Origin: Triglochin maritima
Taxonomy: Eukaryota > Streptophyta > Magnoliopsida > Alismatales > Juncaginaceae
Direction: 5' to 3'
Length of the DNA stretch: 64,000 nt
Assembly (NCBI GenBank): GCA_963682175.1
Contig: OY821784.1
Coordinates: forward strand, 37,243,621-37,307,620
Positions 22,038-35,394 of the stretch are shown here, in pieces. Below the pieces are notes generated by a model, which did no database searches, had not been told where the DNA came from, and was given only the letters and a program-made list of their open reading frames with translations. The first letter of the stretch is position 1, and the number at the start of each line of letters is the position of its first letter. Position numbers and translations under genes: made by a program.

Positions 22038-24443
22038 GTACTTCGCCTTCTCGATTTCTAGGGTTTCGTTCGAATCCGACGATTTGGTTGCGAAACTTCC
22101 CCCCCCCCCCCCCCCCCCCCCGAAAGATTCATTGTTTTCGTTGGTTTTGAGGTTTTTTGGTGGGGGAAAAGAGTGGGATTTTGGGGTTTTGGTGGATAAA
22201 GGTGTGATCTTTGCCTTGATTTTGTTCTTTTTCGTTGCGATTTCGGAATTTTGTTCCCTTTTTCCGGGTTTTTCGTGGCGAATTAGGTGGAAAATTTGTT
22301 TTTTCTATTGATGCGTGGATAAAGTTACGATATTTACTTCTTTTGGTCTGGTTTGTTGTGATTCGGGTTTGATTTTGGAGCCTTTTCGTGTGGAATCAGG
22401 TTTTATTTATTGTTTTAGCAGAAATGATTTTACATCCTTTTTTGTTGTGATTATGGATATATGAAGCAATTTCCTTGAAATTGGATAAAAAACTCCTTTT
22501 CATGATTGAAATATGGTTTTGGATGGCCGAGTTATGATCTTTGCTTGTTAGGTGCATAGCTGATGTTCTGATTGAAATACGGTTTTGGTTTGTTTTGTTG
22601 TGATTTAGGTTTGTTTTTGGAGCTTTTCCGACGTGAATCAGATTTTTCATTGATGTGAGAGTTTTAGTCGTATAAAGTTATTTATCTTTAGCAGAAATGA
22701 TTTCACATCCTTTTTTATTATTTTTGTTGTGATTATGGATTTATGAACTAATTTCTGTGAAATTGGATTAAAAACTCCTTTTACGATTGGAATATGGTTT
22801 TGGATGGCTGAGTTGTGATCTTTGCTTGTTAGGTGCACATAACTGATGTTCTGATGTAGATTGTATATCCCTCTTTGATTTATGTTGGTTGTGATTTTCT
22901 TTATGCCTGCCTCTTATTCTGTTCTGTACAGTGAACCAAGAGTTGTTCTTGAGTTTGTTTTGTGGCAAATTGGGTTAAATAAATTACACTTCTAAGATTG
23001 ATATCAGATGGATAAAGTTATGGTTTTTACTTATTAGGTGTGTAGCGATTGGTAAAAGTATATGTTTTCGTGGCTAGGGGCTTTAGTTTTAGGTTTTTGA
23101 TCTTTTTTGAATATCAGATAAAATTTCATTAATCCATATTGTAGGTGGTGATTTAAGTTTTAATCAAAATGGTCTTGATTTGTGATCTTTACATGTTTTT
23201 AGTGTTTTGATTTCTTGTAACAGTTATGTTGATAGATGGTAAATTGGGTCCAGATGACTACGGTTATGTTCTTCACTTGTTTGACTATTTAGGTTAGGTT
23301 AGGATTTGGCTTTATATGGATGGAGCACAATGATCTCTGCTTTGTATGAAAAAGGATCTTTACTTGTGAAGCGTGCAGTGATGCTGCAAATATTATTGTG
23401 GTAGCCAAAGGCCTAACAGAGTAACAGAGGTGTGCTAGTCGGGGTTATCTTTGTGGAAGTGTTAATATTACATATGAAGTTACAAAAGTTGCAAACTAAG
23501 TTCTTGATGTGGACCTAAACTTGTTTTCTGAAAGAAATGTGACTGGAGGACTGCAAAGTGGTTTGGGGGTTTTATTATCTAGGAAAACAGGGAACCATTC
23601 AGATATTGTGTTAGTGCTACATGTCAAAATATTCACGTGGTCGGTCATTTCAGCAGTCGTGCCAAGAAATCAGCTTATCAAATTTTTTCTTCATCTTCGT
23701 AGGCATGTGGTGAGCAAAATGCAGCTCCACATTCCCTTCATTAGTTATTACAAATCACTAATTACTAGCTACAAAGATCTCAGATGCCACACAAAAAACA
23801 TGACTAAATTGAGATGGAGCATGAACAATCTCAAACCAGTTCCGTATTGCTTCCTCAGTCTTGGAATTGGGACTGCAGTTTTGCTAAGTGGTTGATATTT
23901 TAGTTTGGTTTTTTCTTGTATACTCAACTTGAAAGTTCAAATGTATCCTGAAAATCATAGCTTAAGAAAATTTGAAGAAAATATTGTTTTCCCAGAGGAA
24001 CTAGATATGTAACTAGTTGTAGCATCTATGGATGGTCAATTTTCATAATGAATGTGGTGACCAACGGATTCGGACCCACTGGTTGTCAGGCTTTTCTTCT
24101 TTGGCATTGCAATGGATTCATGACCTTGGTGGTTGTTTGAGGAAAATGTTTTTTCGAAGCGCTTGTTATGATCTGTTTGACTTTTAATCTGATTTATTGG
24201 CAACCAAATCTAATAATTTTTTTGATTAGTAGTCATGTTCTTTTGCTTAAGGTCTCAGGCAATGGATGACCCTTCGTTCTGTATAAATGGTTTGTCTCCT
24301 TCAAGTTTTTTATTGAAATTGTGATGCAGTAATTTGTCACGTCAAAATCTGGTGAAAGTTGATGCTTTTGAGAAGTTAGCAAACCGCCTGATGAATAATC
24401 TTTGTCCACAGAACTCGTGTGCTGGTTTATAAATATATGAAGC
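22038..24443 (+). other. Putative leader intron(s) of the AT-hook gene, with poly(C) and tandem duplication
   Basis: T-rich sequence, as in plant introns. It holds a run of 23 C residues (22099-22121) and a tandem duplication of about 270 bp (about 22310-22860), seen from GCAGAAATGATTTTACATCC at 22419 and GCAGAAATGATTTCACATCC at 22691. Acceptor candidates are TCTCAG near 24256 and GATGCAG near 24330; I cannot choose between them. The 128-codon open frame at 23509-23895 is unrecognised and probably chance. Confidence 0.4.
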
Positions 24444-25628
24444 ATGGCTGAAGAAAACCAAGAGATTAATGCTGTTGATCCTGCAAACCTTGTTGTGAAG
24501 CGCAAGCGGGGCCGGCCTCGTAAGGATAGTGATCCTGGATCTGAGTCTGCTAAAAGAAGACAAGTTCGTAAAGCAGATCATACCAGTAATGTTGATAATA
24601 TTTCTGTGGGTCAGGCAGTTTATGGTTTTCTAGATGGCAAATTTGATGCTGGGTACATGCTTACTGTGAAAGTTGGGGACTCAGACACTGTCCTCTCAGG
24701 TGTTGTATTTGAGCCAGGTCGATGTGTTCCAGTTTCTGCTGCAAATGATATCGCCCCCAATGCTACGATGATGGAGAGAGCCAACTTTTCTAATCCAAAT
24801 GTTCAAAATGCAAGTCAACCTATTCCAAAGAAGGAGACTGCTATTACCCTGAAGGAAACCCCAGTGAAGTCAATGCCTGAAAATTTAAATTCCAAACCTG
24901 CCACTTGGTTGACGGTGGATAAATCTGTTACAGATAATGAATTCCGTGTTCCTTCTGATGTTAGTGTGAAATACTCGAGTTCTTCTCCATGTGAACCTGC
25001 TCGCAATATCAACTTAAACAATGTGGCTTCTCCAAGATCCTCAGCATGTGAACCAAAAGAGATTCAAATGTCCGATGCAAAGAAGCCAACACAATTGGTT
25101 TCCGAAGGTACTGCTATTGGCCAGTTCAGTACCCCCCTTCCTGAAGTAACTGCTCCGTCATCAACCTCTAACCCTGAAGCTAAAATAGACAAAATAGATG
25201 ATAACCATAGAAATACACAAGTGGAGTCAGTCGAAACTGGAATCTCGCTCCCAGAGGGTGCTAAAGCTGTGGAGCAACAGAAAGAGAAAACCCTAAGCTT
25301 TCTTGAGGCGAAGGGGAACCCTGTTCCAACTTCGGAAACACCGGCAGTAGCATCAAGCAGTGTGACTGTTGACAAGATTCCAGTTACTAATATGTCCACA
25401 GAGGCAACTAAATATCCCGGAGAACAGAAAACTGACAATGCTGCCCAGGTTCCGGGATCAGAACCCCAAGCTAAGGATCATCAAAGAGAATCAGAAACCC
25501 AGCATTCCGTGCTTCAGCCCCAGGCTCCCTCTTCCACTAATGGCCATGATCAGCCAATGGAAGCAACTGAAGCTCGCAAAGATTTAAATTTAGCAGCCGC
25601 AGACCAAGATTCTAACATGGGTCAATAA
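24444..25628 (+). CDS. AT-hook motif-containing protein, 394 aa
   Basis: A single AT-hook core, KRKRGRPRKD, lies at residues 19-28; this motif binds the minor groove of AT-rich DNA. It is followed by a conserved segment (about residues 53-105) with VGQAVYGFLDGKFDAGYMLT, VKVGDSDT, GVVFEPGRCVPV. That order matches a plant-specific family annotated as AT-hook motif-containing protein (Arabidopsis At5g54930-like). It is not the PPC/DUF296 AHL family. Residues 110-394 are low-complexity, rich in Ser, Thr, Pro, Glu and Gln, with no domain I recognise. The frame is a single exon ending in TAA. A nuclear, chromatin-related role is inferred from the AT-hook. The start is the first ATG of the conserved N-terminus. 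Confidence 0.85.
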   Translation: MAEENQEINAVDPANLVVKRKRGRPRKDSDPGSESAKRRQVRKADHTSNVDNISVGQAVYGFLDGKFDAGYMLTVKVGDSDTVLSGVVFEPGRCVPVSAANDIAPNATMMERANFSNPNVQNASQPIPKKETAITLKETPVKSMPENLNSKPATWLTVDKSVTDNEFRVPSDVSVKYSSSSPCEPARNINLNNVASPRSSACEPKEIQMSDAKKPTQLVSEGTAIGQFSTPLPEVTAPSSTSNPEAKIDKIDDNHRNTQVESVETGISLPEGAKAVEQQKEKTLSFLEAKGNPVPTSETPAVASSSVTVDKIPVTNMSTEATKYPGEQKTDNAAQVPGSEPQAKDHQRESETQHSVLQPQAPSSTNGHDQPMEATEARKDLNLAAADQDSNMGQ

Positions 25629-26280
25629 CTTGAATCAACTTAACCCGTGTTGCTGTGTTCTAACTGAAGTAAAATAATTTAGAAAGGCTGGCTCCTGTAC
25701 GAGGTATTTCTGATTCATGACTACACCAACTGATACTCCACAATTCACTCCTCGTCGGAGAACTTTCCCTTGCATTTTTGTTAGCGAAACCAGGTTATGG
25801 ATGCCCACCAGTTCTCGAACTCGCGGCGGTGTTCTCAAACTTTTGCAAACCGTTAGGTTCAGCAAGTTGTAGCTCCATGTTGTTTAGACTTTGTTGTATT
25901 TCATGATATTTTGAACTTTGTTGTACTTTCATGTTTCTTATCACAGGAATGTATGCACTGAGATTGTTTCCTTATTCTCTGGTATCACATTTTCATTGCC
26001 TTGTTGATTGCTTCCGATGACCTTCAGTATTATTTAGCCACGTGTTTTATTTGAACTTTGTTGTACTTTCCTGATTCTTATCACAGGAAGGCATGCCTTG
26101 AGATTATTTTCTTACTTGATTATCATATTTTCAAGGCGCCTTGTAGTTCAAACTTGGCTGTGCTTTTATTAGACGAAAATATGCATTGGTATGATTTGCT
26201 TTTGTGGTGTATGCAAGAAAAATATGAGAGGCGATGGTCAGTCAATTGGGACCAAGATTTGCCGGTCCCTGACGCATAGA
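25629..26280 (+). other. 3' UTR and flank of the AT-hook gene, with a duplicated segment
   Basis: The sequence after the stop contains a duplicated stretch of about 100 bp. TTGAACTTTGTTGTACTTTC followed by TTATCACAGGAA occurs near 25910 and again near 26050, about 145 bp apart. No coding support. Confidence 0.45.
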
Positions 26281-27290
26281 GGACTCTCCTACAAGAATGT
26301 TGTCGCTAGACTTGTAGGATCTATCTTTGGGTTGTATCTTGCTTGTTTTTTATGAACCTTAATAATAAACGGGGACACTACTATACAACGATATATTCAA
26401 ATCCATACTGGGTAAAACCTTATCGGTTTGTAATTTTTTTGGGTATTTGTCTCGACAAGCTCCTCTCCTTCTCCAACATTCAATCCACCTCGAACATTCA
26501 AAACCATTTGAGAAGGAATTAGGAGGGGTATTGATCACAACCAAGGTTTAATCATTGAATTTGATGCGCCGAAGGCTGTCGTTTTGCGCAATGGCCACCA
26601 CTCAACCAGGTCAACGACATTGCTATTATTCAAAGGAGGACTAACTGCACCATTTTTCCATTCTCCTTCCTTGCAGATTATGTCGCCGAAGAGTCTTCTG
26701 AGTTCGATTTTATATTACCGGACCTTTGCAGTCTTGGTGTTCAACAACATTAATGCTTCTTCAACTGAAGGGTCAATAGGCTTATAGGATCCGTTTGAAA
26801 GTGCTGAACTCTAAAATGCTCCAAAAAGAATAAACATATTATTACTCGTGAGGGGAGGGGCACTCGGAATCCGTCGGAAACCAATAAAAAAGGAAAATAT
26901 TTTCCCTTAAACTGCTGAAACAAGGTTATTTGTGCACTTGTAATCCGAATAAATCACTTTCTATTGGATTCCATGTCCTTAACAAAAAAAAATTCTTTTC
27001 CTTTCTCAAGAAGTTGGAAAGCAACGGAAACCAAACCAATGTGCCGATCATTCGGTCCACCGAAATTACTTTAACGGTCCACTAAAATCTTAAACTGGAA
27101 TAACCAGTTCAGTCAACCGACATTCATTAGGTTTGTCAGTCACGTTTGCTCACTAAAATTCTCGTTTCGGTTCATCAACCTTTGTTTGGTCATCCATGTT
27201 TCACTGAAATTCTCATTTCGTTGAACCGTCATTAGTTCGGTCATCTATTTTTTGGTATCAAAATCGTCTGAAAATTATTTGTCCGAACAT
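26281..27290. other. Intergenic between the AT-hook and E4 genes
   Basis: No gene seen. Some text recurs locally (for example CACTAAAATTCTCGTTTCGG and CACTGAAATTCTCATTTCG at about 27150-27220), suggesting an old short tandem duplication. Confidence 0.45.
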
Positions 27291-27300
27291 ATATATAAAC
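27290..27300 (+). promoter_or_regulatory. Probable TATA box of the E4 gene
   Basis: TATATATAAAC lies about 215 bp upstream of the ATG. A start near 27330 would give a leader of about 185 nt. Inference from position and sequence only. Confidence 0.4.
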
Positions 27301-27514
27301 AACATAATCCAATCAAGTAAAAAAAACTTTTTACTGGATTTTATTTTATTTTTCATTTGACTCTAAAAATCACTACCTAAGTTTTATCTAACTCCCTGAA
27401 AACTTAAAATTTCAACTCTAATAAACTCATCTACACTTGTACGCAACGCCGTATCTACCCAACCACCGTCAAACCCCTCAAAACACCCCTCCGGCGAAAT
27501 CCTAACCATCGCTA

Positions 27515-30500
27515 ATGACCTCCGCCGGGAAGCCAGCCCGGACTCCGGCGGAGATCGAGGACATAATCCTCCGCAAGATCTTCCCCGATCCCTCCTCCAC
27601 CTCCACCTCCACCCCCCTTTCCCGCGACCTCCTCGACGCCGTTCTCATCGACCGCCTCCCCTCCACCACTCCCCTCCCCTACCTCGTCTCCTCCTTCCGC
27701 CGCGCCAGCGACGAGCTCCGGAAGATCGCGTCAATGAAGGATCCCAACGTCCGATCCTCCATCGACGCCGCCGTTAGACAGGCCCGCAAAATCTCCGTCT
27801 CCTACGCCCGAATCCACCTCTCCAACCCCGACGTGTTCGGCGGAGGCGAGAACTCGAAAGACGTGGAGTATCTCTTCAACCTCATCATGTCGGAGTCGAG
27901 TAGCTCGTTCGACGGCGGGAGTAGTCTCGGTAGCGGAATCACGGCCCCGCCGGGGTTTCTAGAGGAGCTGTTGGGGAATTCGGAAGTGGAGAGTCTGGAG
28001 TTGGTTATGAAGGGGGTTTACGAGAAGTTGAGGGGGAGTGTGCATAGGGTTTCGGCGCTCGGGAATTTCCAGCAGCCATTGCGGGCACTTTTGATGTTAG
28101 TTAGGTATCCGAGTTGCGCGAAGTGTTTGGTGAATCATCCGAATTGGATCCCGAGGGCGAGTCATGTGAATGGCCGGGTTTTGGAGGTTATGAGCATTTT
28201 GGGGCCTTTCTTTCATGTTGGGGTTGTTGCGGATAATGTCATCTTCAAGAGCGAGCCGGATGTCGGGTTAGTTTTGTTCGTGGTGTTATTGCTTGCTAGT
28301 TATTAGCATGTTTTGCTCGTGTTAGTTTGGCATGTGTTGATGTTTTATGTTGCATATTGAACCGTGATGTTGCCCAAGGGTAATTGTTTTTTCTTATTGA
28401 GAGAGGCCGATGTTGGATTAGCTTTACTTGTTAGTGATTGCATTAGTTTGGTAGTATCGACATCCTCATTATTTGTTCATTTAGATAAATATATGTTGTT
28501 ATTGGTATCTATATCTATGTTTTATGGTTGATAAGAAATGAATGTCCGTGCCTCTCGTGCTTACCCTGAGTAGTGTATCCTTTTTGCCCATCCTATGTGT
28601 CATAACTTACACATGTCGTAAATCCACTTTCTTAAAAATCTATTTCCTCCTTGTCCATTTTATTATTTCTTTGTTGTTTTCTGAAGTTGTATAGGATTTA
28701 GAAGATGCTATACTGATTTCTATTAAACATGTTATGATTTCCTCTCCTAGCTACAAATTTCCTTCCTTGTTATCGGCATATATTGTACAAACTTTACTAT
28801 CATGGATTCTCTTGAACTTTGCACCGTAAGAGTTTCGATTTTCATCACCACCTGGGTAAGAAGATGGTCCTCTGATTCAAAAGCTCGCCAACAACTATTT
28901 GATATTTTGACCAATTAGCAACTTAACATAAATAAGTCATCTTCTGCATGGACTAGTCATGTAGATTGCCTTCCAGTTGTTGTTTCGTATATATTTTCTG
29001 ATTGTTTTAGTATGTTATATTGTTGGTAGTTCTTCGAAATATTTATTCACTTATATGTTTGAATTGGCCATTTTTTTGTGCTTGACATGGATCTAGGATC
29101 AAGTTCAAATTTCTAGATAAATAGTCTGCTCTTTTCTTTTAAAACTACAACTTACAAATATTTTGATTCCATTTTCATATCAAGTTCTTTGGAATACAGG
29201 CAGCAGTGCTTTCCAGATCCATCAAATCGTCGATCAGCTGATCTATACTCTTCTTTCACAACAATTAAGACCCTCATGAATATCTTATATGATGGTCTTG
29301 GAGAGGTGTTTCTCATTTTGCTGAAAAACACAGAAACCAGAGAAAGTGCTCTTGAATTCATCGCGGAAATGATCAAGAAGAATGCAGCAAGATCACGGAT
29401 CCAGGTGCCTTTTATGTCTGCCTAATATCACATGATCCTCATTTTATCAATTAAATCCAACTATTCATGTTTGACGACATTATTTTTCAGGTTGATCCAT
29501 TGTCTTGTGCAAGTACTTCTACGTTTATCAATCTGAGTGCAGTTATGCTTCGACTCTGTGAGCCATTTTTAGATGCAACTTCCTCGAAGAGAGACAAAAT
29601 AAATCCAAATTATGTTTTCGATAGCAACCGGTTGGATTTAAGGTTTCATTTCTCTCCATACTAGGCTGAGATTACATACTGCTGGTTGACATCGTTGTAC
29701 TGTTTCCCCAGCAATGCTACTATACCACAATCACAATCATTTCTAATTGGTTCACGGTGCTTTTGTCAGGCAATTAACTGCACTGCATGCGTCATCCGAG
29801 GAGGTTACTGCATATATAGAAGGTGACCAGACTGACCTCATTAATCCTGATGGAGCTGGTCCTCTAAGTGATGAACTGAGCCGATCGTTACAATCTCATG
29901 AAGCCACGAGCTCTGGTCGTGCTCCTGTGGCTTGTGATAAACCTAAAGCAAAGCGTTCGAGGGATAATAGTGGAAAGAACAAATATTCTTTTATTTGTGA
30001 GTGTTTCTTTATGACATCTAGAGTGCTTAATCTGGGGTTAGTTAAAGCCTTATCTGACTTCAAGAATCTGGTGCAGGTATGACTGAATATTTGTTCATGT
30101 CTTTTATGATTTTGCTATCTTGTATTTTAACATCAGCCTGGTTCCAATGTTTAATTAGTTGACTGTTCTGCCTGTTTGAATGATTGAATCCCTAAGTTTT
30201 TTATAATCCTCTTCTCAGTTTTTTTTGGGTTTTCCCCATGACCCTGTAATTTTTTTCTTTCAGAAAAAGCAAGTCAGAGTGGTATTAATGTGCCTTTGAA
30301 CAACCATTATCACATCGATAAGTACAAATTAGAAAAGACAAAAAATGTTGGTAGATCTTCTTATTTCATGTGCTCTATGTAATTTTTTTCTTACATAAAA
30401 AGCAAGTCAGAGTGGTATTAACATGCCTTTGAACAAACATTATGGCATCGATAAGTACAAATCAGAAAAGACAAAGTGTTGCTAGATCTTATATCATATA

Positions 30501-33500
30501 TTCTAAGGGTTTAATTGAATTTACGTGCACGTTATTTTTCAGGAATTGTCTCGATTTGAAGACGACCTCTCTAATTTCAGAGCCATGAGGGAACGAGGTG
30601 CTTCACCACAATTGGATCAGGATATATCTCGCCTTGAGAGGGAGATTGCCACATTAACACAAGAACGCTTGTGCTATGAAGCTCAGATATTTAGGGTATG
30701 TTGGCTTCTTTTTCTTAATAATTAGTTAATGACCTTTTGATGACAACAGATCAGATTATTATTTTCATTTTTTTCTAAGTATTCTTAAGTTACTGTTATT
30801 GTGTCTCTCTTTCAATTTCGCAAGTGTCGTAGCCCAATTATATTTAAGGTGGATCAATAAACTGCTTTTGTTTTGTAGCATTGGTTGCAGTGTTTGGGTT
30901 AGGGTTTATAATTCAGTGCTTTTTATTTATATATTTCTTTTCCCTTTTAGGATGGAGATTTTCTTCAAAAAGCCTTGTCTTTCTATAGGCTTGTGATTGC
31001 ATGGTTGATGAGTCTGGTTGGTGGTGTAAGAATGCCTTTGCCATCAATTTGTCCAATGGAATTTGCGTGCATGCCAGAGCATCTCGTTGATGATGCCATG
31101 GATTTACTCATTATCACTTCTCGAATCCCTAAAGCTTTAGATGGATTCGTCTCGGTCAGCTTTCTATTTTCCCAGTTTCTATTTTATTTTTTCCGTAAAA
31201 ATCATTTTTGTATAATTTTTGGTAGTAACAAGCTGATACCATGACAGGATGATTTTGTGAATTTCATTATCATGTTCATGGGTAGCCCATCTTACATCAA
31301 AAATCCTTATCTACGAGCAAAAATGGTTGAGGTTTTGAACTCCTGGATGCCCCAAAAAAGGTTGGCAAACTCTTTAGGAGGAATTGGTGAACTAACAATA
31401 TTTTAATAATAACTTACAGAAAATGAATTAATTTTGTTCAAAGCAATGTAATTGATTTATCATTCATTACTTTCGTAGTGGATTGGCCACCACTTCTTCT
31501 CTATTTGAAGGTCACCAGCTATGTCTTGACTACCTTGTTCGAAATCTTTTGAAACTGTATGTGGACATCGAGTTCACTGGTGCTCATACCCAGGTAACCA
31601 TGTGTTGCTATTTTGAAATCATTGTTTTCAATTTTAGGATGTTCTAGCCATCACTATTATCCTAATCTTAACTCTCTAAAAGAGATTAATTTTTCTGTTA
31701 CACTAATTCTGCACTTTCTAGTAAAAGGTTTATATCTCATGCATTTTTGCTGATCAATTTTGAATGTTTACGCCTTTGAACCCATGATGATGAAGTTCTA
31801 TGACAAGTTCACAATTCGACACAATATTGCGGAACTTTTGGAGTATCTATGGAATGTCCCTAGTCACCAGAATGCATGGAGAAAGGTGAAGTGCTCATAG
31901 TTCATTACTTTAATGCTTTATAATATCACAATCCTGCAGTCTTGTTTTCTGATCTCTATTTCTTTAACAGATTGCTAAGGAAGAAGAGAAGGGAGTGTAT
32001 CTAAATTTCTTAAATTTCTTAATAAATGATAGCATATTCCTTCTTGATGAAAGTCTGAATAAGATTCTTGAGCTAAAAGAATTTGAGGCCGAAATGGCAA
32101 ACACTGCTGAATGGGAGAGAAGAACTCCCCAAGAAAGGGAAGAAAGATTACGACAGTTTCACTCTCGAGAAAACGTTAGTATTTACTAAGTAAAGATTTA
32201 TTTTTTGGACTTATGATACTCTGCCTTCTGTGATTAGGAGTTTGGTAACCAGATCAGGATGACATTTTCTTCTACTCTTTTCCCTAGATTGTCCGATTTG
32301 ATATGAGGTTGGCAAATGAGGATGTGGGAATGCTTGCATTTTCATCTGAACAGATTACAGCTCCATTCCTTCTTCCTGAAATGGTGAGCATCTTCCATAA
32401 ATAACTATGTTTTTTGAAAAAATTGTTGAGTGTACCTACTCTTCACTTGTACCTGATAAGTCAATTATTTTTGATGTTAGAACAGATATGTTTGGTAAAT
32501 TTCTCTATTTATTGTTAATGCATTAAGTGGTTGATGGGTTGTCTAATAAAAAGGTGGTTGTGTTACTAAAGAATGATTCTATAGTTGATGATGGGAGATG
32601 AGCATGTTTGGGAAAAATTAGTTTTTAGCCTTAGTTTTAGTGTTTTGGAAACTGATAGATATATGAGTCAACTTGATAAGGCAATGGAGTATCATCTTTT
32701 TGAGATTTTGTAATCACTTTCTTGATCCAAAGTACCTTGCCATACTTTTAAGATTTACGCACACCAGAAGGGAAAGTATACAGTCTGATCTATAGTACTC
32801 CTTGTTATGTGTGTGTACATAATGCAATGTCAATACTTATTGATGTTTGCATGTAATGTGTATGGACTACCACTTGTTGTAATTGTAAGTACATCATCAA
32901 TATCAACATAACCCCAATGCCTCAGAAGAGGCTCCCACCTAAGCGAGGTGGGGGGGGGGGGGGGTCGGATGTACGCAACCCTACCACTGTAAAACAGTGA
33001 GGTTGTTTCCAATTGACCAAACTGATGCAAATGCAACTGACCATCTGCGATTCCACAATAAAAGATATACAGATCGTTTAAATAGCACTTTGATATAGTC
33101 CATGATACTCCAAATGTCAAAAAACAACTTAATCTTTGACACAGTAGAAATGGACATAAAATCTTTGTAATTGTAAGTAAAATTCAAAAAAAAAACTTGT
33201 AAGTTAAAATCTGTGCCGTAATTCATGTATTCTTGCTTCCTTAGATATTTTTTAGTTTTAGTTTATATTTGATGTCGATTTCAAAGGTCATGATTGTGGT
33301 ATGTTATATATCTTAATAGTGGTTGTGATTTTGGATTTATGTTAATGATTAAAAAAAGATTTTGTATTTATATTGGTTGCATTGCCTGACTTGCAACTTC
33401 TTATGATGCATTAATAGTGTTTTATCTCATAATGTTGGCTTTGTACTCTTTTTTTGTACAAAATACTATCACCTCAAGTCTCATGTCATAAAATGTTGGC

Positions 33501-35209
33501 TTTCTACTCTCTTATTTGTTTGTGGCTTTATCCTCTTGAATTGGAGCTGTTAAAGGGGAATTACTAGTCTTAATGTCTTATGATGATTTACTGATCAGGT
33601 TGAAAGAGTTGCAAGCATGCTGAATTACTTCTTGCTGCAACTTGTTGGTCCACAACGGAAATCTCTCAGTTTGAAGGACCCAGAGAAGTATGAGTTTCGA
33701 CCAAAGCAATTGCTGAAGCAAGTTAGTATCTTACAGATTTTGATTACCTTTTCCATAAAAATGTGAACATAGTATTGTCTTGCAAGTTTAGCAGTTCTTT
33801 TTATAGTTTATTTTGAATGAATACTGACTTTATGGTTTACCCAAGATTGTTGAGCTATACGTCCACATCGCAAGAGGTGACAAAGCCAATGTCTTCCCTG
33901 CTGCGATTTCGAAGGATGGTAGATCATACAATGATAAGGTACACTTTGATGGTGGAAGTTATAAAATTTATGGTGAAATCAGTTTTTGTTGCTTATTACT
34001 CGGTTTGTCTTTCTTACTATTGAATTTTATTGATTTTGTGTTTCCATCAGCTCTTCTCTGCAGCAGCTAATGTTCTGCAGAAAATAGGTGAAGATGGAAG
34101 AATAATCGAAGAATTTATCCAACTTGGTATTTCAGCGAAAATAGCAGCCACTGAGGCAATGGATGCAGAGGCAGCTCTTGGTGAAATACCAGATGAGTTT
34201 CTGGATCCCATTCAGGTGCACTTCTATAGTTTGAAACACGGTGTTACTTATTGTGTTTACCTCAATAAATGTGACTATCTGAGGCAATGCTTCAGACTCC
34301 ATTTACCTGTTCTATGATCTCAATTTTCAATTCTCAGATCTGGACCCTTTCTCCCCTCTCCCGCTATTTTGTATCGGAGTAGCTTCCTGTTACCACTCCC
34401 TGTAGTGTGTAGATACTAACATCTAATCCTAGCAGTAGCTTTTGAGGCACAATCAGTTCCATTTTTGAAGGACAGCTACAGAGTTAGATAAATACTGATA
34501 AAAAGTAGAATAATATACAGAAGACTCTTCTACAGTTCTACGAGCTGTGCCCTTAGAAATGAAGTACATGTTTTTGCAAGAAATTCAGGATTGCTGTTTA
34601 ATGTGTCTGATGGTATGAATTAAATTGTGGAGCGCCTTAGTGTTTATGGAAAAATCGGAGTACACTTTCTATGTATGTTTTTTTAATAGAAAGCAATTCG
34701 TTCTGAACTATGGTAGTATTGGGAGCATGTTATTGAGCCCGTGACCATATTAGCAGTAGGACAGCGATAACCGATATGCCATATGAAATCCATTCAGCCG
34801 ATGTACTTTTTTTCTTGAGTCGCAATATGGAAGTGTTGTGCTGACCATTTCCTTGTGGAGCATTCAGTTATGCCTTCTGTCAGCTCGGCTGCTGGATTCT
34901 TACTAAACTATGTATTACTGCAGTGTACTTTGATGAAGGACCCTGTCATATTACCATCATCTCGTGTGTCAGTTGATCGGGCGGTGATTCAGCGACACTT
35001 GCTTAGTGACAGCGTATGTTGATTTCTATAAAGTTCCTATAAAGATCTTTTTTATATTTTATTTGCTGTTTAACATCACTCTTGTCGTATGACAGAGCGA
35101 TCCATTCAATCGTTCCCCTCTTAGTCAAGACATGCTGATCCCCGACGTTGAGCTGAAGGCAAAGATTGAAGACTTCATCAAGTGCCAAGGATCAAACAAA
35201 CAAGGTTAA
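27515..35209 (+). CDS. Ubiquitin conjugation factor E4 (UFD2/MUSE3 type, U-box), 991 aa, 16 exons
   Basis: Exons: 27515-28266, 29200-29404, 29491-29642, 29770-30076, 30543-30695, 30951-31154, 31248-31360, 31479-31593, 31796-31885, 31971-32174, 32288-32383, 33599-33721, 33846-33938, 34051-34215, 34924-35013, 35096-35209. Every junction is GT-AG and phases agree, giving 2976 nt. The product opens [12 protein letters not shown] and keeps the Ufd2 core signatures ([65 protein letters not shown]). It ends with a U-box at about residues 913-986 ([20 protein letters not shown] ... DPFNRSPL). E4 enzymes extend ubiquitin chains on substrates; in Arabidopsis MUSE3 promotes turnover of NLR immune receptors. 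The length is close to the roughly 1040 aa of Arabidopsis, the N-terminal region being shorter. First exon GC-rich. The gene appears intact. Confidence 0.95.
32885..33065 (-). mobile_element. Probable Au-type SINE in an E4 intron
   Basis: The minus strand reads TTGGTCAATTGGAAACAACC, then GGGTTGCGTACATCCGACC, a C run, then TTAGGTGGGAGCCTC and a short GATATTGATGATGT tail. This order resembles the widespread plant Au SINE. The run of 15 G residues on the plus strand (32950-32964) is an expansion of its usual short C-rich patch. It lies in the 1.2 kb intron between exons 11 and 12, in antisense orientation. The 5' end is approximate. Confidence 0.5.
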
Positions 35210-35394
35210 GGAGAGCATGTCTCACCAAGTGATATGGTTTAGTAACACAATTGAGATTTCAGATTACTATTTATCCGTTACTACATCCGGGGTTGTGAAC
35301 GTTGAGTTCTTTGATCCGAACATATCTCCTGAGTTCTGAGAGCATATCTTCTCTGGAGCCAAAAGAAGAAATGAATTGGGTAACAACGACGCCT

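Noticed and set aside
23509..23895. 128-codon frame upstream of the AT-hook coding region
   Set aside because: Unrecognised, no codon bias, lies in the probable leader intron.
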